Below the pieces are notes generated by a model. It saw nothing but the letters and a program-made list of their open reading frames with translations, did not search any database and had not been told where the DNA came from. From contig CAYWFG010000015.1 of assembly GCA_964458185.1 (NCBI GenBank), positions 1-55,629 of the forward strand: 55,629 nucleotides of DNA, in the 5' to 3' direction. Shown in pieces: positions 1 to 9,101 of the stretch. The translations under genes were made by a program, and so were the position numbers. The stretch comes from AB-137-C09 sp964458185. Lineage in GTDB: Bacteria; Pseudomonadota; Zetaproteobacteria; Mariprofundales; Mariprofundaceae. Each line of letters starts with the position of its first letter. The first letter of the stretch is position 1.

Positions 1-2067
1 CAAGCAAGGCTGCAAGCGCAAGAAAAGGCTGCCGAACAAGCAAAAAAACAAAGACAAGACGATACGAATATACGGCATAAGATTCAAGCGAAGGCTGAAA
101 GACAAGCAAAAATAAAATCAAGACAAAAAGCTATTGAAGAAGCGCAAAAAAAGGCACAAAAAGCCTTGGATGAGGCAACATTAAAAGAAAAAAGCACTTC
201 AGCGCGTCCACATGCTACAGCGGCAGTTCCCGCTCAAGATGAAAGCATTGAACGTAATAGGTTTAGACCTGAAGGCATCAAAGATGGCGGCTCTGCAGGT
301 CGGTCATCAGGGCAACGCAAGGCATCAGGGCGTTTTCTTCGCGTCGATGCAGCACGCTTAGAAGAACTATCAAGCTTTGTTGTAGAATTAAGTACGGAGC
401 GCTCTCGCAATGAAGAAGTTGAAGCTGAATTTCGTGGTTTGTTGCATGAGTTTCGTGATTTGCGCATGCAGTGGCGTGGTTTGCAACGTGGCATCGGAGA
501 GATGGATCCTGAAAAGCAAGCCATTTTAATGGAATCCATGGATCGTTCTTTTGATCGTGGCATGCGTAAAATGTCACGTTTCATGGAAAATCAACGTTTT
601 AGCCAGCTTCGCGGAGAAATGATGCTGAAAGAGCTACGCGACCAAGTATTATCATTGATGCTTCGTCCCCTTGACAATATTTTCTCTACCTTCCCGCGTG
701 CCGTGCGTGATGTTGCCGTTAAGCTTGGTAAACGTGTGAAATTAATGGTTGATGGAAGTGCGGTTGAAATTGATCAAGGTATTTCCGAAATGCTGGTTGA
801 ACCCTTGGTTCATTTATTGAACAACTCTGTTTCTCATGGTGTAGAAATGCCTGAAGAACGCAAACGTTTGGGTAAACCACCCATTGCTCAGGTATCTATT
901 GTGGCGAGACAAAGTGGTAGTGAAATCCATATTGAAATCATTGATGATGGCCGTGGTTTGGATGAAGAGTTAATCAAAAGAACTGCCGTTGAACGCGGTG
1001 TAACGACACAAGTCGAAGCTGATCAAATGGCATCGGCAGAAATTCTTGAAATGATTTTCCGCCCTGGTTTTTCTACCAAAAAAGATGTCTCTGATGTCTC
1101 TGGGCGTGGTATCGGCATGAATGTGGTGCAAGATGCTGTGCGCCGATTAACGGGTTCTATTCGTATTGACTCTGAATTGGGTAAAGGAACACGTTTTCTC
1201 TTATCGCTGCCTGTGAGTATTGCCGTTCAGCATGCTTTAATGTTTCGCATGGCAAATGCAAACTTTGGTATGTTAACCCATTTGGTTGAACAAATCGTTC
1301 CGTTATCACAACAAAACATTGAAAAAGGCCCTGGTGATAAAGATTATATTCGTTATGGTCATAGCATGGTAGCACTGGTGGATATGCGCACCATGTTGGC
1401 AGACGGCGATGAATCAGAACTTGCAAAAGACCCCTATGTGATTATTGCTGAGCATATCGAAGGGTTTGTTGGCATTGTGGTTGATGACGTGTTGGATGAA
1501 TTAGAAATCGTGGTGCGTGAACTTGACCCTTATGTGAAACGTTACCAGCCTCAAGGCTTGATGGGAACGACGATTGCAGCAGATGGTTCCGTGCTGATTT
1601 TGCTTGAACCTTATGGCATCAAAGAAATGGGACGCACAGCACCCGATCAAGAAATCACCATTGATATTGCTGAAGACGAAAAGATGGCATTCAGCGTCTT
1701 GCTGGTTGAAGATTCATTGATTGCACGGCAGATTGAAAAAGGTGTATTTGAAAGCATTGGCTTCACCGTAGAAACAGCCATTGATGGGCTTGATGGGCTT
1801 GATAAACTCAAAAAAGGAACCTTTGATTTAATTGTTACTGATTTAGAAATGCCACGCTTGGATGGTTTTGGTTTCGTCCGTCGTATTCGCAATCAACCCG
1901 AATACGAAGAATTACCCATCATGGTTATTTCAACCCGAGAAAGTGCAGAAGATCGCATGCGCGCACTGGAAGCTGGTGCTGATGCTTACATGATTAAGCA
2001 GCAGTTGCAGGGCGAAAAGATTTTAGAAACAGTGCAATCTTTGGTGGGTGAGACTGAATCAGTTTGA
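1..2067 (+). CDS. CheA-type hybrid histidine kinase, C-terminal part (5' truncated by window)
   Basis: Frame 1 is open from the first base, so the gene starts outside the window; the TTG at 166 is internal. 688 residues are visible. Residues 1-60 are a charged Ala/Lys/Gln/Glu-rich stretch that looks like a helical or coiled-coil linker. After a dimerisation region (about 120-230) comes a CheA-type ATPase domain: N-box with the Asn pair at 274-275, G1 motif DDGRG near 315, and GRGIGM near 368. A CheW-like coupling domain follows (about 400-540). The protein ends in a receiver domain (about 563-680) with LLVEDS and acceptor Asp in VTDLEMP near 614. This order is that of CheA/PilL/FrzE hybrids, which phosphorylate response regulators in chemotaxis or twitching systems. 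The Hpt domain(s) must lie upstream. The stop falls next to the amidase gene, so the two may be cotranscribed. Confidence 0.9.
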   Translation, partial: QARLQAQEKAAEQAKKQRQDDTNIRHKIQAKAERQAKIKSRQKAIEEAQKKAQKALDEATLKEKSTSARPHATAAVPAQDESIERNRFRPEGIKDGGSAGRSSGQRKASGRFLRVDAARLEELSSFVVELSTERSRNEEVEAEFRGLLHEFRDLRMQWRGLQRGIGEMDPEKQAILMESMDRSFDRGMRKMSRFMENQRFSQLRGEMMLKELRDQVLSLMLRPLDNIFSTFPRAVRDVAVKLGKRVKLMVDGSAVEIDQGISEMLVEPLVHLLNNSVSHGVEMPEERKRLGKPPIAQVSIVARQSGSEIHIEIIDDGRGLDEELIKRTAVERGVTTQVEADQMASAEILEMIFRPGFSTKKDVSDVSGRGIGMNVVQDAVRRLTGSIRIDSELGKGTRFLLSLPVSIAVQHALMFRMANANFGMLTHLVEQIVPLSQQNIEKGPGDKDYIRYGHSMVALVDMRTMLADGDESELAKDPYVIIAEHIEGFVGIVVDDVLDELEIVVRELDPYVKRYQPQGLMGTTIAADGSVLILLEPYGIKEMGRTAPDQEITIDIAEDEKMAFSVLLVEDSLIARQIEKGVFESIGFTVETAIDGLDGLDKLKKGTFDLIVTDLEMPRLDGFGFVRRIRNQPEYEELPIMVISTRESAEDRMRALEAGADAYMIKQQLQGEKILETVQSLVGETESV

Positions 2068-2093
2068 TTGATTATGCTTATCGCGTTCAGGTG

Positions 2094-3311
2094 ATGTCTA
2101 TTCATTTTTTATTGCTACGCATGCTATATGCCTTGTCTATTGTTTTTTCCCTAGCCGTTGGCTCTGCACAAGCCTCTTCTTTTTTAGGGGCAACCCGTAT
2201 TTGGGATGCACCAGATCACACCCGTATTGTTTTTGATGTCAATGGTGCAGTAAAATATACCCTGTTTTCACTGCAAAATCCTGAACGAATAGTGATTGAT
2301 TTTCACAATACCCGCATGAATGGCAGCAAACATCAAATACCCCATAAAAAATCATTCATTCGCAAGATTCGTTACGGTCAGCATGATAATGGTTCTTTTC
2401 GCGTTGTGCTAGATATGAAAAAAAGTGTGCGAACAGCGTCTTCTTTATTACCCCCATCTAAAATGAAGCCTTTTCGTTTGGTTATCGATTTATGGCCAAA
2501 GGGAAGCACGGTAAAAACAACGACACCGCTTCCCCCCTCTGGCAAAAAACAACGCTCTCGCGGCGATCGAAAACATGGTCTAGTGATTGCCGTCGATGCA
2601 GGGCATGGTGGTGAAGACCCTGGTGCTATCGGTCCGACAGGATTGCAAGAAAAACGGGTGACTTTAAAGGTTGCCAAGGCATTGGCTCGTTTGATCAATC
2701 AACAAGCTGGCATGCGAGCGGTGTTGATTCGCACAGGCGATTATTTTGTACCATTAAAAAAACGTGTGGCTTTAGTGCGGCATGCTAATGCTGATTTAAT
2801 GATCAGTCTACATGCTGATTCAGTCAAAGAAAAATGGGTAAAAGGAAGCAGCGTCTATACGATTTCTGAGCGGGGTGCGACAGGCGATAAAGTTGCGGCT
2901 GCCTTAGCAGCACGAGAAAACGCCTCTGATTTGATTGGTGGTGTGGTATTAAAACATCAGTCCTATGACCGCATGACCCGCAATGTATTGGGTGATATGG
3001 CACGACAAGATGCCTTTAATAGTTCACAGATTATGGCGGAACAAGTGTTGCATGAAATTAAGAGTGTGGGTGCATTAAAGTACAAACGCCCCAAGCGAGC
3101 GCGTTTTGTTGTGTTGGGTGCATTAGAAGTTCCCAGTGTATTGGTAGAAATGGATTATATTTCTAACCCCAAAAGAGAACGAAAGCTGCGCAGTAAAGCT
3201 TATCAACGTGCTATTGCAAAAGCATTGTTAAGAGCCACACGAAAATTTTTACGGCGCATGAGTATGGATGAAAAAACACGTTCCCCTGCCAAACAGATAC
3301 CCGCTTCTTAA
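2094..3311 (+). CDS. amiC: N-acetylmuramoyl-L-alanine amidase with AMIN domain (AmiC/AmiB type)
   Basis: Periplasmic zinc amidase that removes stem peptides from peptidoglycan during daughter-cell separation. A signal peptide (hydrophobic, ending near AQASS) is followed by an AMIN domain (roughly residues 30-140: TRIVFDVNG, RIVIDFHNTR, RVVLDMKK) that targets septal wall. Then comes an Amidase_3 catalytic domain from IAVDAGHGGEDPGAIG (first zinc His) through MISLHADS (second zinc ligand) to SVLVEMDYISNP (catalytic Glu). Start choice is uncertain: an in-frame TTG at 2064 overlaps the upstream stop, but ATG 2094 leads straight into the signal peptide. It has AGGTG abutting it, which is poor spacing. 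The stop TAA is directly followed by the ATG of msbA. The short basic C-terminal tail is not conserved in the family. Confidence 0.9.
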   Translation: MSIHFLLLRMLYALSIVFSLAVGSAQASSFLGATRIWDAPDHTRIVFDVNGAVKYTLFSLQNPERIVIDFHNTRMNGSKHQIPHKKSFIRKIRYGQHDNGSFRVVLDMKKSVRTASSLLPPSKMKPFRLVIDLWPKGSTVKTTTPLPPSGKKQRSRGDRKHGLVIAVDAGHGGEDPGAIGPTGLQEKRVTLKVAKALARLINQQAGMRAVLIRTGDYFVPLKKRVALVRHANADLMISLHADSVKEKWVKGSSVYTISERGATGDKVAAALAARENASDLIGGVVLKHQSYDRMTRNVLGDMARQDAFNSSQIMAEQVLHEIKSVGALKYKRPKRARFVVLGALEVPSVLVEMDYISNPKRERKLRSKAYQRAIAKALLRATRKFLRRMSMDEKTRSPAKQIPAS

Positions 3312-5045
3312 ATGATATACCAACGATTATTGTCCTTTCTTACCCCTTACCGTGCGCGTTTGGCTTTGGCGATGGTGTGTATGGTAATTCTTGCGGGAAC
3401 AACGGCGGGCGTTGCTTGGTTGTTGCAGCCTGCTTTAGATCACGCGCTTTCAGGCACTAAGCCTGAATACATTTATATGATTCCTGCTGCGGTGGTTGGT
3501 TTGTATGTTATTAAAGGTATCGCCTATTATGGGCAGGCTTATATGATGGGGTGGATTGGTCAACGGATTATTTTTGATTTGCGCAATGCTATTTACCGTC
3601 ATTTAACCGCACAGTCACTGGGATTTTTTGCCCATCGAAAAACAGGTGAGTTGTTAGCGCGAATCAGCTATGATGTCACCTTGGTGCAAGCTGCCGTCAG
3701 TACAGCCGTCACCGCCTTGATGCGCGACACCATGAGTATTGTCTTTTTGCTTGGCGTGATTTTTTACCAAGATTGGATGCTGGCAATCATTGCCACACTT
3801 GTTTTTCCTGTGATTGTATACCCCATTATTCGATTCGGTAAAAAAATGCGTGCTGCCACTTACGATGGTCAAGTAGCGATGGGAGACATGTCTTCTTTGG
3901 TGGAAGAAAGCATCGGTGGCATTCGTGTGGTTAAAGCCTTTGGCATGGAGCATTACGAAAGAGGGCGTTTTGAGCAATTAACCAAAACTTTTATGGGGCA
4001 TCAAATGCGTGTTATGCGCGTCAATGCATTGTCATTCCCTATTATGGAGCTGGTGGCGGGTTTTGGTATTGCTGGCGTATTGCTTTATGGTGGCTTACGA
4101 GTGATGCAGGGCGAAGCAACCGCTGGCACGCTTATTTCTTTTTTGGCTGCAGTGATCATGCTCTATGAACCTGTCAAACGTTTGTCTGGTGCAAACAATC
4201 AGATTCAACAAGGCGTTGCTGCTGCGGAACGCATTTTTTCTGTGTTGGACGAACCCATCACCATCAGCGATGATCCAAAAGCACATCATTTGCCATCGTT
4301 TGAACAGGGTATCTCCTTTCAGCATGTGTCGCTACGCTACCCTGATATGGAACGCATGGTATTGCATAATATTAATATCAATGTGGCAGCAGGTGAAGTG
4401 GTTGCATTGGTCGGGCGAAGCGGTGCAGGAAAAAGTTCATTGGTGAATTTAATACCGCGCTTTTTGGATATTACAGAAGGGAAAGTGTTGGTTGATGGTC
4501 ATGATGTTCGCATGCTTTCGCAAGCATCGTTGCGTCAACACATGGCACTTGTCACCCAAGATATTATTTTGTTTAACGACACCGTAGCCAACAACATTGC
4601 CTATGGTCAAAAAGATATTTCAACAGAAGACCTTCATGCCATTGCCAAAGCTGCCAATGCCCATGATTTTATCTTGCAATTACCCGATGGCTACGACACA
4701 CGGGTGGGCGAAAGGGGGGTGATTTTATCAGGTGGTCAACGGCAACGTTTAAGCCTTGCGCGGGCATTATTAAAAGATGCGCCTATTCTCATTTTGGATG
4801 AAGCGACCAGTAGCCTTGATACTGAATCAGAACGACTGGTACAACAAGCCATTGAACGCTTAATGAAAGGACGCACGGTGATTGTCATTGCCCATCGCTT
4901 GTCGACCATTCGTCATGCCCATCGTATTATCGTGCTGGATCAAGGCGAAGTATATGAGCAAGGCAGCCATGAACAATTGTTGGCAATGAATGGTTTGTAT
5001 GCTGACTTGTATGCCATGCAATTTGCAGACTCGCATGAAGACTAA
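3312..5045 (+). CDS. msbA: Lipid A export ATP-binding/permease MsbA
   Basis: Inner-membrane homodimeric ABC exporter that flips lipid A-core from the inner to the outer leaflet. At 577 residues it has the usual half-transporter length. Six membrane helices occupy residues 1-310. The nucleotide-binding domain follows, with Walker A GRSGAGKSS, Q-loop TQDIILF, signature LSGGQRQR, Walker B ILILDEATSSLD and the switch His in IAHRLSTI. The ATG directly follows the amidase stop, and the 3' end overlaps the acyltransferase gene by 11 bases, so this is one transcription unit. The family also contains general multidrug exporters. The acyltransferase neighbour and nearby lpxC support the lipid A role. 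Confidence 0.92.
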   Translation: MIYQRLLSFLTPYRARLALAMVCMVILAGTTAGVAWLLQPALDHALSGTKPEYIYMIPAAVVGLYVIKGIAYYGQAYMMGWIGQRIIFDLRNAIYRHLTAQSLGFFAHRKTGELLARISYDVTLVQAAVSTAVTALMRDTMSIVFLLGVIFYQDWMLAIIATLVFPVIVYPIIRFGKKMRAATYDGQVAMGDMSSLVEESIGGIRVVKAFGMEHYERGRFEQLTKTFMGHQMRVMRVNALSFPIMELVAGFGIAGVLLYGGLRVMQGEATAGTLISFLAAVIMLYEPVKRLSGANNQIQQGVAAAERIFSVLDEPITISDDPKAHHLPSFEQGISFQHVSLRYPDMERMVLHNININVAAGEVVALVGRSGAGKSSLVNLIPRFLDITEGKVLVDGHDVRMLSQASLRQHMALVTQDIILFNDTVANNIAYGQKDISTEDLHAIAKAANAHDFILQLPDGYDTRVGERGVILSGGQRQRLSLARALLKDAPILILDEATSSLDTESERLVQQAIERLMKGRTVIVIAHRLSTIRHAHRIIVLDQGEVYEQGSHEQLLAMNGLYADLYAMQFADSHED

Positions 5046-5670
5046 ATTTCTTTCGTGGGGGATTCCTCGTGTTATTTGGTTTGCCCATACGGTATTGCGT
5101 TATACTGTGCGATGGAAGTTTGTGGGTAATGTTTATCAAAAAAATCAGCCTCAACGTTTTATGTTATCATTTTGGCATTCTCGGGTATTGATGATGCCCA
5201 TGGGCTTTAAGGGCTGGAATGGACAAATGTTAATTTCAGAACACCGTGATGGTGCCTATATTGCTGATGCCGTAGCACTGATGGGTATTACTGCGGCTCG
5301 TGGTTCATCCACCCGTGGTGGGGCAAGAGCTGCGTTGCAAATGTTGCGTGCTGCACAACGAGAAAATCGTGATCTAGGGGTTACACCTGATGGCCCTAAA
5401 GGGCCTGTTGAGGTGGTAAAAACAGGTATTGTTCAGTTGGCAATGAAGGTGGGCTACCCTGTATTACCTGTAAGTTATGCCACCAAACGACACCTGCGGA
5501 TGCGTTCATGGGATCGCTTTTATGTCCCACTGCCATTCACGCATGGCGTGTTTGTTTATGGTGATTATGTGTACCCTCAAGCGGATGAAAGCGTGGATGC
5601 ATTTTTACAACGAGTACAACACGCCATGAATGAAACGAATCAACATGCAGAGTGTTATTTTAATCGTTAG
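5035..5670 (+). CDS. DUF374 lysophospholipid acyltransferase family protein
   Basis: About 211 residues, matching the DUF374/LPLAT-like family often found beside msbA or waaA in LPS gene sets. Visible family features are MLSFWHSR near the N terminus (the His of the acyltransferase core), a central GSSTRGGARAALQML segment and VTPDGPKGP, the typical DUF374 glycine/proline motif. The ATG at 5035 (MKTKFLS) overlaps the msbA end. An upstream in-frame ATG at 4990 lies deep within msbA and yields a Cys/Met-rich extension unlike the family. The likely role is acyl transfer to a lipid A or phospholipid intermediate at the inner membrane. The exact substrate cannot be read from the sequence. Confidence 0.85.
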   Translation: MKTKFLSWGIPRVIWFAHTVLRYTVRWKFVGNVYQKNQPQRFMLSFWHSRVLMMPMGFKGWNGQMLISEHRDGAYIADAVALMGITAARGSSTRGGARAALQMLRAAQRENRDLGVTPDGPKGPVEVVKTGIVQLAMKVGYPVLPVSYATKRHLRMRSWDRFYVPLPFTHGVFVYGDYVYPQADESVDAFLQRVQHAMNETNQHAECYFNR

Positions 5671-5680
5671 GAAACTTGCC

Positions 5681-5702
5681 TGATAATGAGTGGGAATTAT
5701 CA
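5681..5702. promoter_or_regulatory. 7-bp inverted repeat (possible operator or weak hairpin)
   Basis: TGATAAT at 5681-5687 is repeated in inverse at 5696-5702 with an 8-base spacer, just after the DUF374 stop. There is no T-tract, so it is a poor intrinsic terminator. The GATAAT...ATTATC arms resemble Fur-box half sites, but the spacing is not the classical 19-bp box. Confidence 0.3.
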
Positions 5703-5863
5703 TTAGATACTACAGTTGTGACAATGAGTTTGTTTTGATTCTCTTTTCTTAACGTACTTTTCGTGCTATAATCGCCCCTTATTGCTAAGTTTTTCTTGTT
5801 TTCGTTAACATGATGCCAAGCAAGCTGCCTGAAAATCATGATGGTGTGATGGGCATTGAATTT

Positions 5864-5893
5864 TTGAGTACGATCCTTTCTTTATGCTATGAT
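5864..5893 (+). promoter_or_regulatory. Probable sigma-70 promoter of lpxC
   Basis: TTGAGT at 5864-5869 and TATGAT at 5888-5893 are separated by 18 bases. Transcription would start about 18 bases before the lpxC ATG. A G-rich ribosome-binding stretch (CAGGGG) lies between. A second candidate -10, TATAAT, sits at 5767-5772. Confidence 0.45.
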
Positions 5894-5917
5894 TGATGGG
5901 AAAGTGCAGGGGCATAT

Positions 5918-6823
5918 ATGATTCTACAAAGAACGCTGGATCATTCCATCAAATGCAGTGGTATTGGTTTACATTCAGGTAAAAAAATTCAATTGCACTT
6001 GCATCCAGCAGAGGCTAATGCGGGCATCTCATTTACCAGAACCGATCTTGGGGTAACTATTCCTGCCAATGCAGCCCATGTCTGTGACACTCGGTTATGC
6101 ACCACCATAGGGAAAGATGGCGCGACGGTTTCTACTGTCGAACATCTCTTGTCTGCTTTAGCGGGCTTAGGCATTGATAATGCGCGCATTGAAGTGGATG
6201 CTGCTGAAGTTCCTGTCATGGATGGTTCGGCTGCCCCGTTTGTTTTTTTAATTCAATGTGCAGGCATCCGCGAACTTTCTTTACCTAAAAAAATACTTCG
6301 TATCTTAAAACGGGTTGAAATTCAAGATGGCAATAAACATTGCGCTCTTTACCCTTCATCAGGCTTTAAAATATCTTATTTATTAGATTATGACCATCCC
6401 TTGTTGAAACAACGCCGTGTAAGCATTGATTTTTCTCGTCAGGCATACACACGAGAGATTAGTCGCGCACGAACCTTTGGCTTCTTGCACGAAATTGAAC
6501 AGCTTCAAAAAGCAGGACTGGCATTAGGTGGCTCCTTAGAAAATGCGATTGTCTTGGACAAATACCGTGTCATCAACGAAGGTGGCTTGCGCTACGAAGA
6601 TGAATGTGTCCGCCATAAAATACTGGATACATTGGGCGATTTATCGCTTGCGGGTTTACCCATTGCAGGTGCATTTGAAGGTGAACGAACAGGGCATGAA
6701 ACTAACCATAAATTAGTTAGTGCATTGCTTGCTGATGAATCAGCATGGCGCATCGAAGATGCCAGTGCATCACCACAAGATAACGATATTACGGTTGGTA
6801 ATGAACAACTAAACCTTATTTAA
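5918..6823 (+). CDS. lpxC: UDP-3-O-acyl-N-acetylglucosamine deacetylase
   Basis: Zinc deacetylase catalysing the first committed step of lipid A synthesis in the cytosol. The 301-residue length is normal. Family motifs are GIGLHSGKK at the N terminus, TVEHLLSAL (first zinc His), VPVMDGSA, SRARTFGF, RHKILDTLGDL (His and Asp zinc ligands) and a C-terminal GHETNHKL containing the catalytic His. It is transcribed alone from its own candidate promoter, separated by 247 bases from the msbA group. The final residues after ALLAD form a short acidic tail beyond the family core. Confidence 0.97.
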   Translation: MILQRTLDHSIKCSGIGLHSGKKIQLHLHPAEANAGISFTRTDLGVTIPANAAHVCDTRLCTTIGKDGATVSTVEHLLSALAGLGIDNARIEVDAAEVPVMDGSAAPFVFLIQCAGIRELSLPKKILRILKRVEIQDGNKHCALYPSSGFKISYLLDYDHPLLKQRRVSIDFSRQAYTREISRARTFGFLHEIEQLQKAGLALGGSLENAIVLDKYRVINEGGLRYEDECVRHKILDTLGDLSLAGLPIAGAFEGERTGHETNHKLVSALLADESAWRIEDASASPQDNDITVGNEQLNLI

Positions 6824-6970
6824 CAGCTACTCAACCATTTTTCAATATGCAATCATTGGCGCAGATATAAAAAACATGTGCTATCTTTTTTCTTTTCATC
6901 AAATACTAACTTCTGCGCATTAGCCTGCGCGGGTTTATTTCTATCTACCCTCTTATTTTAAGGTTATACT

Positions 6971-8680
6971 ATGTCTTCTTCATCTGATCCTTCACAGGAC
7001 TCTAACGAATTATCATTTTCTATGCTTGGGCTTACAGATCCCGTTTTGCAAGCAGTGACTGATCTTGGTTATGAAACGCCTACACCGATTCAAGCTCAAA
7101 TTATTCCCTTTGTATTAAAAGGGCAAGATGTGTTGGGTCAAGCGCAAACAGGAACGGGTAAAACTGCTGCTTTTGCCTTACCCTTATTATCACGCATTGA
7201 CCCTAGCAAAAAAGGCGTACAAGCATTGGTGTTGGCGCCGACCAGAGAGCTTGCCATTCAAGTTGCTGAAGCCATTCACTCTTATGCCAAACACATCAAG
7301 GGTTTTCATGTTTTGCCTATTTATGGTGGGCAAAATTACACCACGCAATTAAAACAACTTAAACGTGGCGTTCAAGTGGTCGTTGGTACACCAGGGCGCG
7401 TGATTGATCATATTAAACGTGGCACATTAAACTTAGATAATATAGAAACTTTAGTGTTGGATGAAGCCGATGAAATGCTTCGCATGGGTTTCGTCGATGA
7501 TGTTGAATGGGTATTAGAAAAAACACCTGAAACACGTCAAGTGGCATTGTTCTCTGCGACCATGCCAAGAGACATTCGCCGTATTGCTCAGCGTCACCTA
7601 AGAAATGCTAAAGAAGTATCGATTAAATTGCGTACAACGACGGCTGAAACCATTCGCCAACGTTATTGGATGGTTAGCGGCATGCGCAAGCTGGATGCGT
7701 TAACACGTATTTTAGAAGCAGAAGATGGCGTTGATGGCACGATCGTCTTTGTTCGTACCCGTAACGCAACCACTGAATTGGTCGAAAAACTGGATGCCCG
7801 TGGTTACGCCTGTTCTGCACTTAATGGTGAGATGCCACAAAACCAACGCGAGCAAGCCATCGAGCAATTAAAGTCAGGGCGTTTGGATGTCTTGGTTGCT
7901 ACCGATGTGGCAGCACGCGGGCTGGATGTAGAACGAATCAGTCACGTCATTAACTTTGATATTCCCCACGATACTGAGTCTTATGTCCATCGCATTGGAC
8001 GCACTGGCCGTGCAGGGCGTGCTGGCAATGCTATTTTATTTGTAACACCACGCGAACGTCGGATGTTAAATGCTATCGAACGTGCTACGCGGCAAAAAAT
8101 TGAGCCGTTAACCTTACCCAGTACCGACCAAATCAACGATAAACGTATTGCTAGCTTCAAGCAAAAAATCACGGATACCATTGCCAATAGCGATACCTCA
8201 TTTTATTTGCAATTATTGGAGAAATACCAACAAGAAAATGATGCTTCAGTGTTAGAGATTGCCGCTGCTCTAGCCCTACAAGGACAAGGGAAAGAACCTT
8301 TGTTATTAACGGAGCCAAAAGAACGCCCTCGCCGTGAAGATCGTCAACCAAGAGATCGTCAAGAACGGAGTTCAGGTCGTCGCAATGGTGGTCTGCGTCA
8401 AGAAGAAGGTATGGAGCGTTACCGCCTTGCCGTTGGACGGAGTCACGGTGTTCGTCCTGAACATATTGTTGGTGCTATTGCCAATAAAGCGAATATAACG
8501 AGCCGCCATATTGGACGCATTGATATTCGTGATGATTACAGCACTGTAGATTTACCTGAAGGCATGCCTTCTCATGTCTTGCATACGTTAAAAAACCTTC
8601 GCGTTGCAGGTCGCCCTTTGCTTATCAGCAAAAATCATGGCGGACGCTTTGCTCACAAAAACAAGCGCAATGATCGTTAA
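6971..8680 (+). CDS. deaD: DEAD-box ATP-dependent RNA helicase (DeaD/CsdA type)
   Basis: ATP-dependent RNA unwinding in ribosome assembly and mRNA turnover, notably at low temperature. Q motif PTPIQAQ, Walker A AQTGTGKT, PTRELA, VLDEADEML (motif II) and FSATMP (motif III) lie in RecA domain 1. IVFVRTR, ATDVAARGLD and HRIGRTGRAG lie in domain 2. An Arg/Glu-rich linker (about residues 450-480) follows. A C-terminal DbpA-type RNA-binding domain (about 485-555: YRLAVGRSHGV, IVGAIAN, GRIDIRDDYS) identifies the DeaD subgroup rather than RhlB/RhlE/SrmB. The 147-base upstream gap has no gene. It could be a 5'UTR with cold regulation, but no clear motif is visible. Confidence 0.93.
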   Translation: MSSSSDPSQDSNELSFSMLGLTDPVLQAVTDLGYETPTPIQAQIIPFVLKGQDVLGQAQTGTGKTAAFALPLLSRIDPSKKGVQALVLAPTRELAIQVAEAIHSYAKHIKGFHVLPIYGGQNYTTQLKQLKRGVQVVVGTPGRVIDHIKRGTLNLDNIETLVLDEADEMLRMGFVDDVEWVLEKTPETRQVALFSATMPRDIRRIAQRHLRNAKEVSIKLRTTTAETIRQRYWMVSGMRKLDALTRILEAEDGVDGTIVFVRTRNATTELVEKLDARGYACSALNGEMPQNQREQAIEQLKSGRLDVLVATDVAARGLDVERISHVINFDIPHDTESYVHRIGRTGRAGRAGNAILFVTPRERRMLNAIERATRQKIEPLTLPSTDQINDKRIASFKQKITDTIANSDTSFYLQLLEKYQQENDASVLEIAAALALQGQGKEPLLLTEPKERPRREDRQPRDRQERSSGRRNGGLRQEEGMERYRLAVGRSHGVRPEHIVGAIANKANITSRHIGRIDIRDDYSTVDLPEGMPSHVLHTLKNLRVAGRPLLISKNHGGRFAHKNKRNDR

Positions 8681-8780
8681 TAGCTGAATTCTTACGTTCC
8701 CTAGTTATCCGTACCATTGATTGAAACTTGCAAGCATCGCTTAAAACAGTTTGAATAAGGTTTTTCTTGGGGAGGAAAGA

Positions 8781-9101
8781 ATGGAAGGTTTGTGTATTCG
8801 CATTTATATGTTCGAATCAGATCGAATTGATGGCGAGCCAGCATTGCCTGCTATTGTTGCCTTGTGTCAACAAGCAGGCTTGCGTGGCGTAAGCGTCATG
8901 CGGGGGATTGAGGGGCTGGGGAGTCATGGTATTCATTCTGCTGCCTTTATCTCATTGGCACATCAATCACCGTTGATTGTTGAGGCTATAAATAAAGTGG
9001 ACAAAGCATTGTTGTTTTTAGCCTCATACCTTCGCCCTTTTCTGGTTGCAACATGGCCTGTTAATCTATCACTGGCAGATCAAGCTGCGAGCGGAGCATG
9101 A
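8781..9101 (+). CDS. DUF190 domain protein
   Basis: 106 residues matching DUF190, a small PII-like-fold family of unknown function. Recognisable parts are the opening strand CIRIYMFESDRIDGEPALPAI, the LRGVSVMRGIEGLG core and the closing PLIVEAINKVDK. Start ATG 8781 is chosen because GGGGAGG lies just upstream with good spacing; an in-frame TTG at 8751 has none. DUF190 genes are often beside crcB fluoride channels, but no crcB is visible here. The stop overlaps the ATG of the Crp-like regulator, so the two are translationally coupled. An effector-binding role is inference only. Confidence 0.8.
   Translation: MEGLCIRIYMFESDRIDGEPALPAIVALCQQAGLRGVSVMRGIEGLGSHGIHSAAFISLAHQSPLIVEAINKVDKALLFLASYLRPFLVATWPVNLSLADQAASGA

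Noticed and set aside
5811..5897. 28-codon ORF (MMPSKLPENHD...) before lpxC
   Set aside because: It overlaps the probable lpxC promoter, lacks a ribosome-binding site, and shows no leader-like codon pattern.
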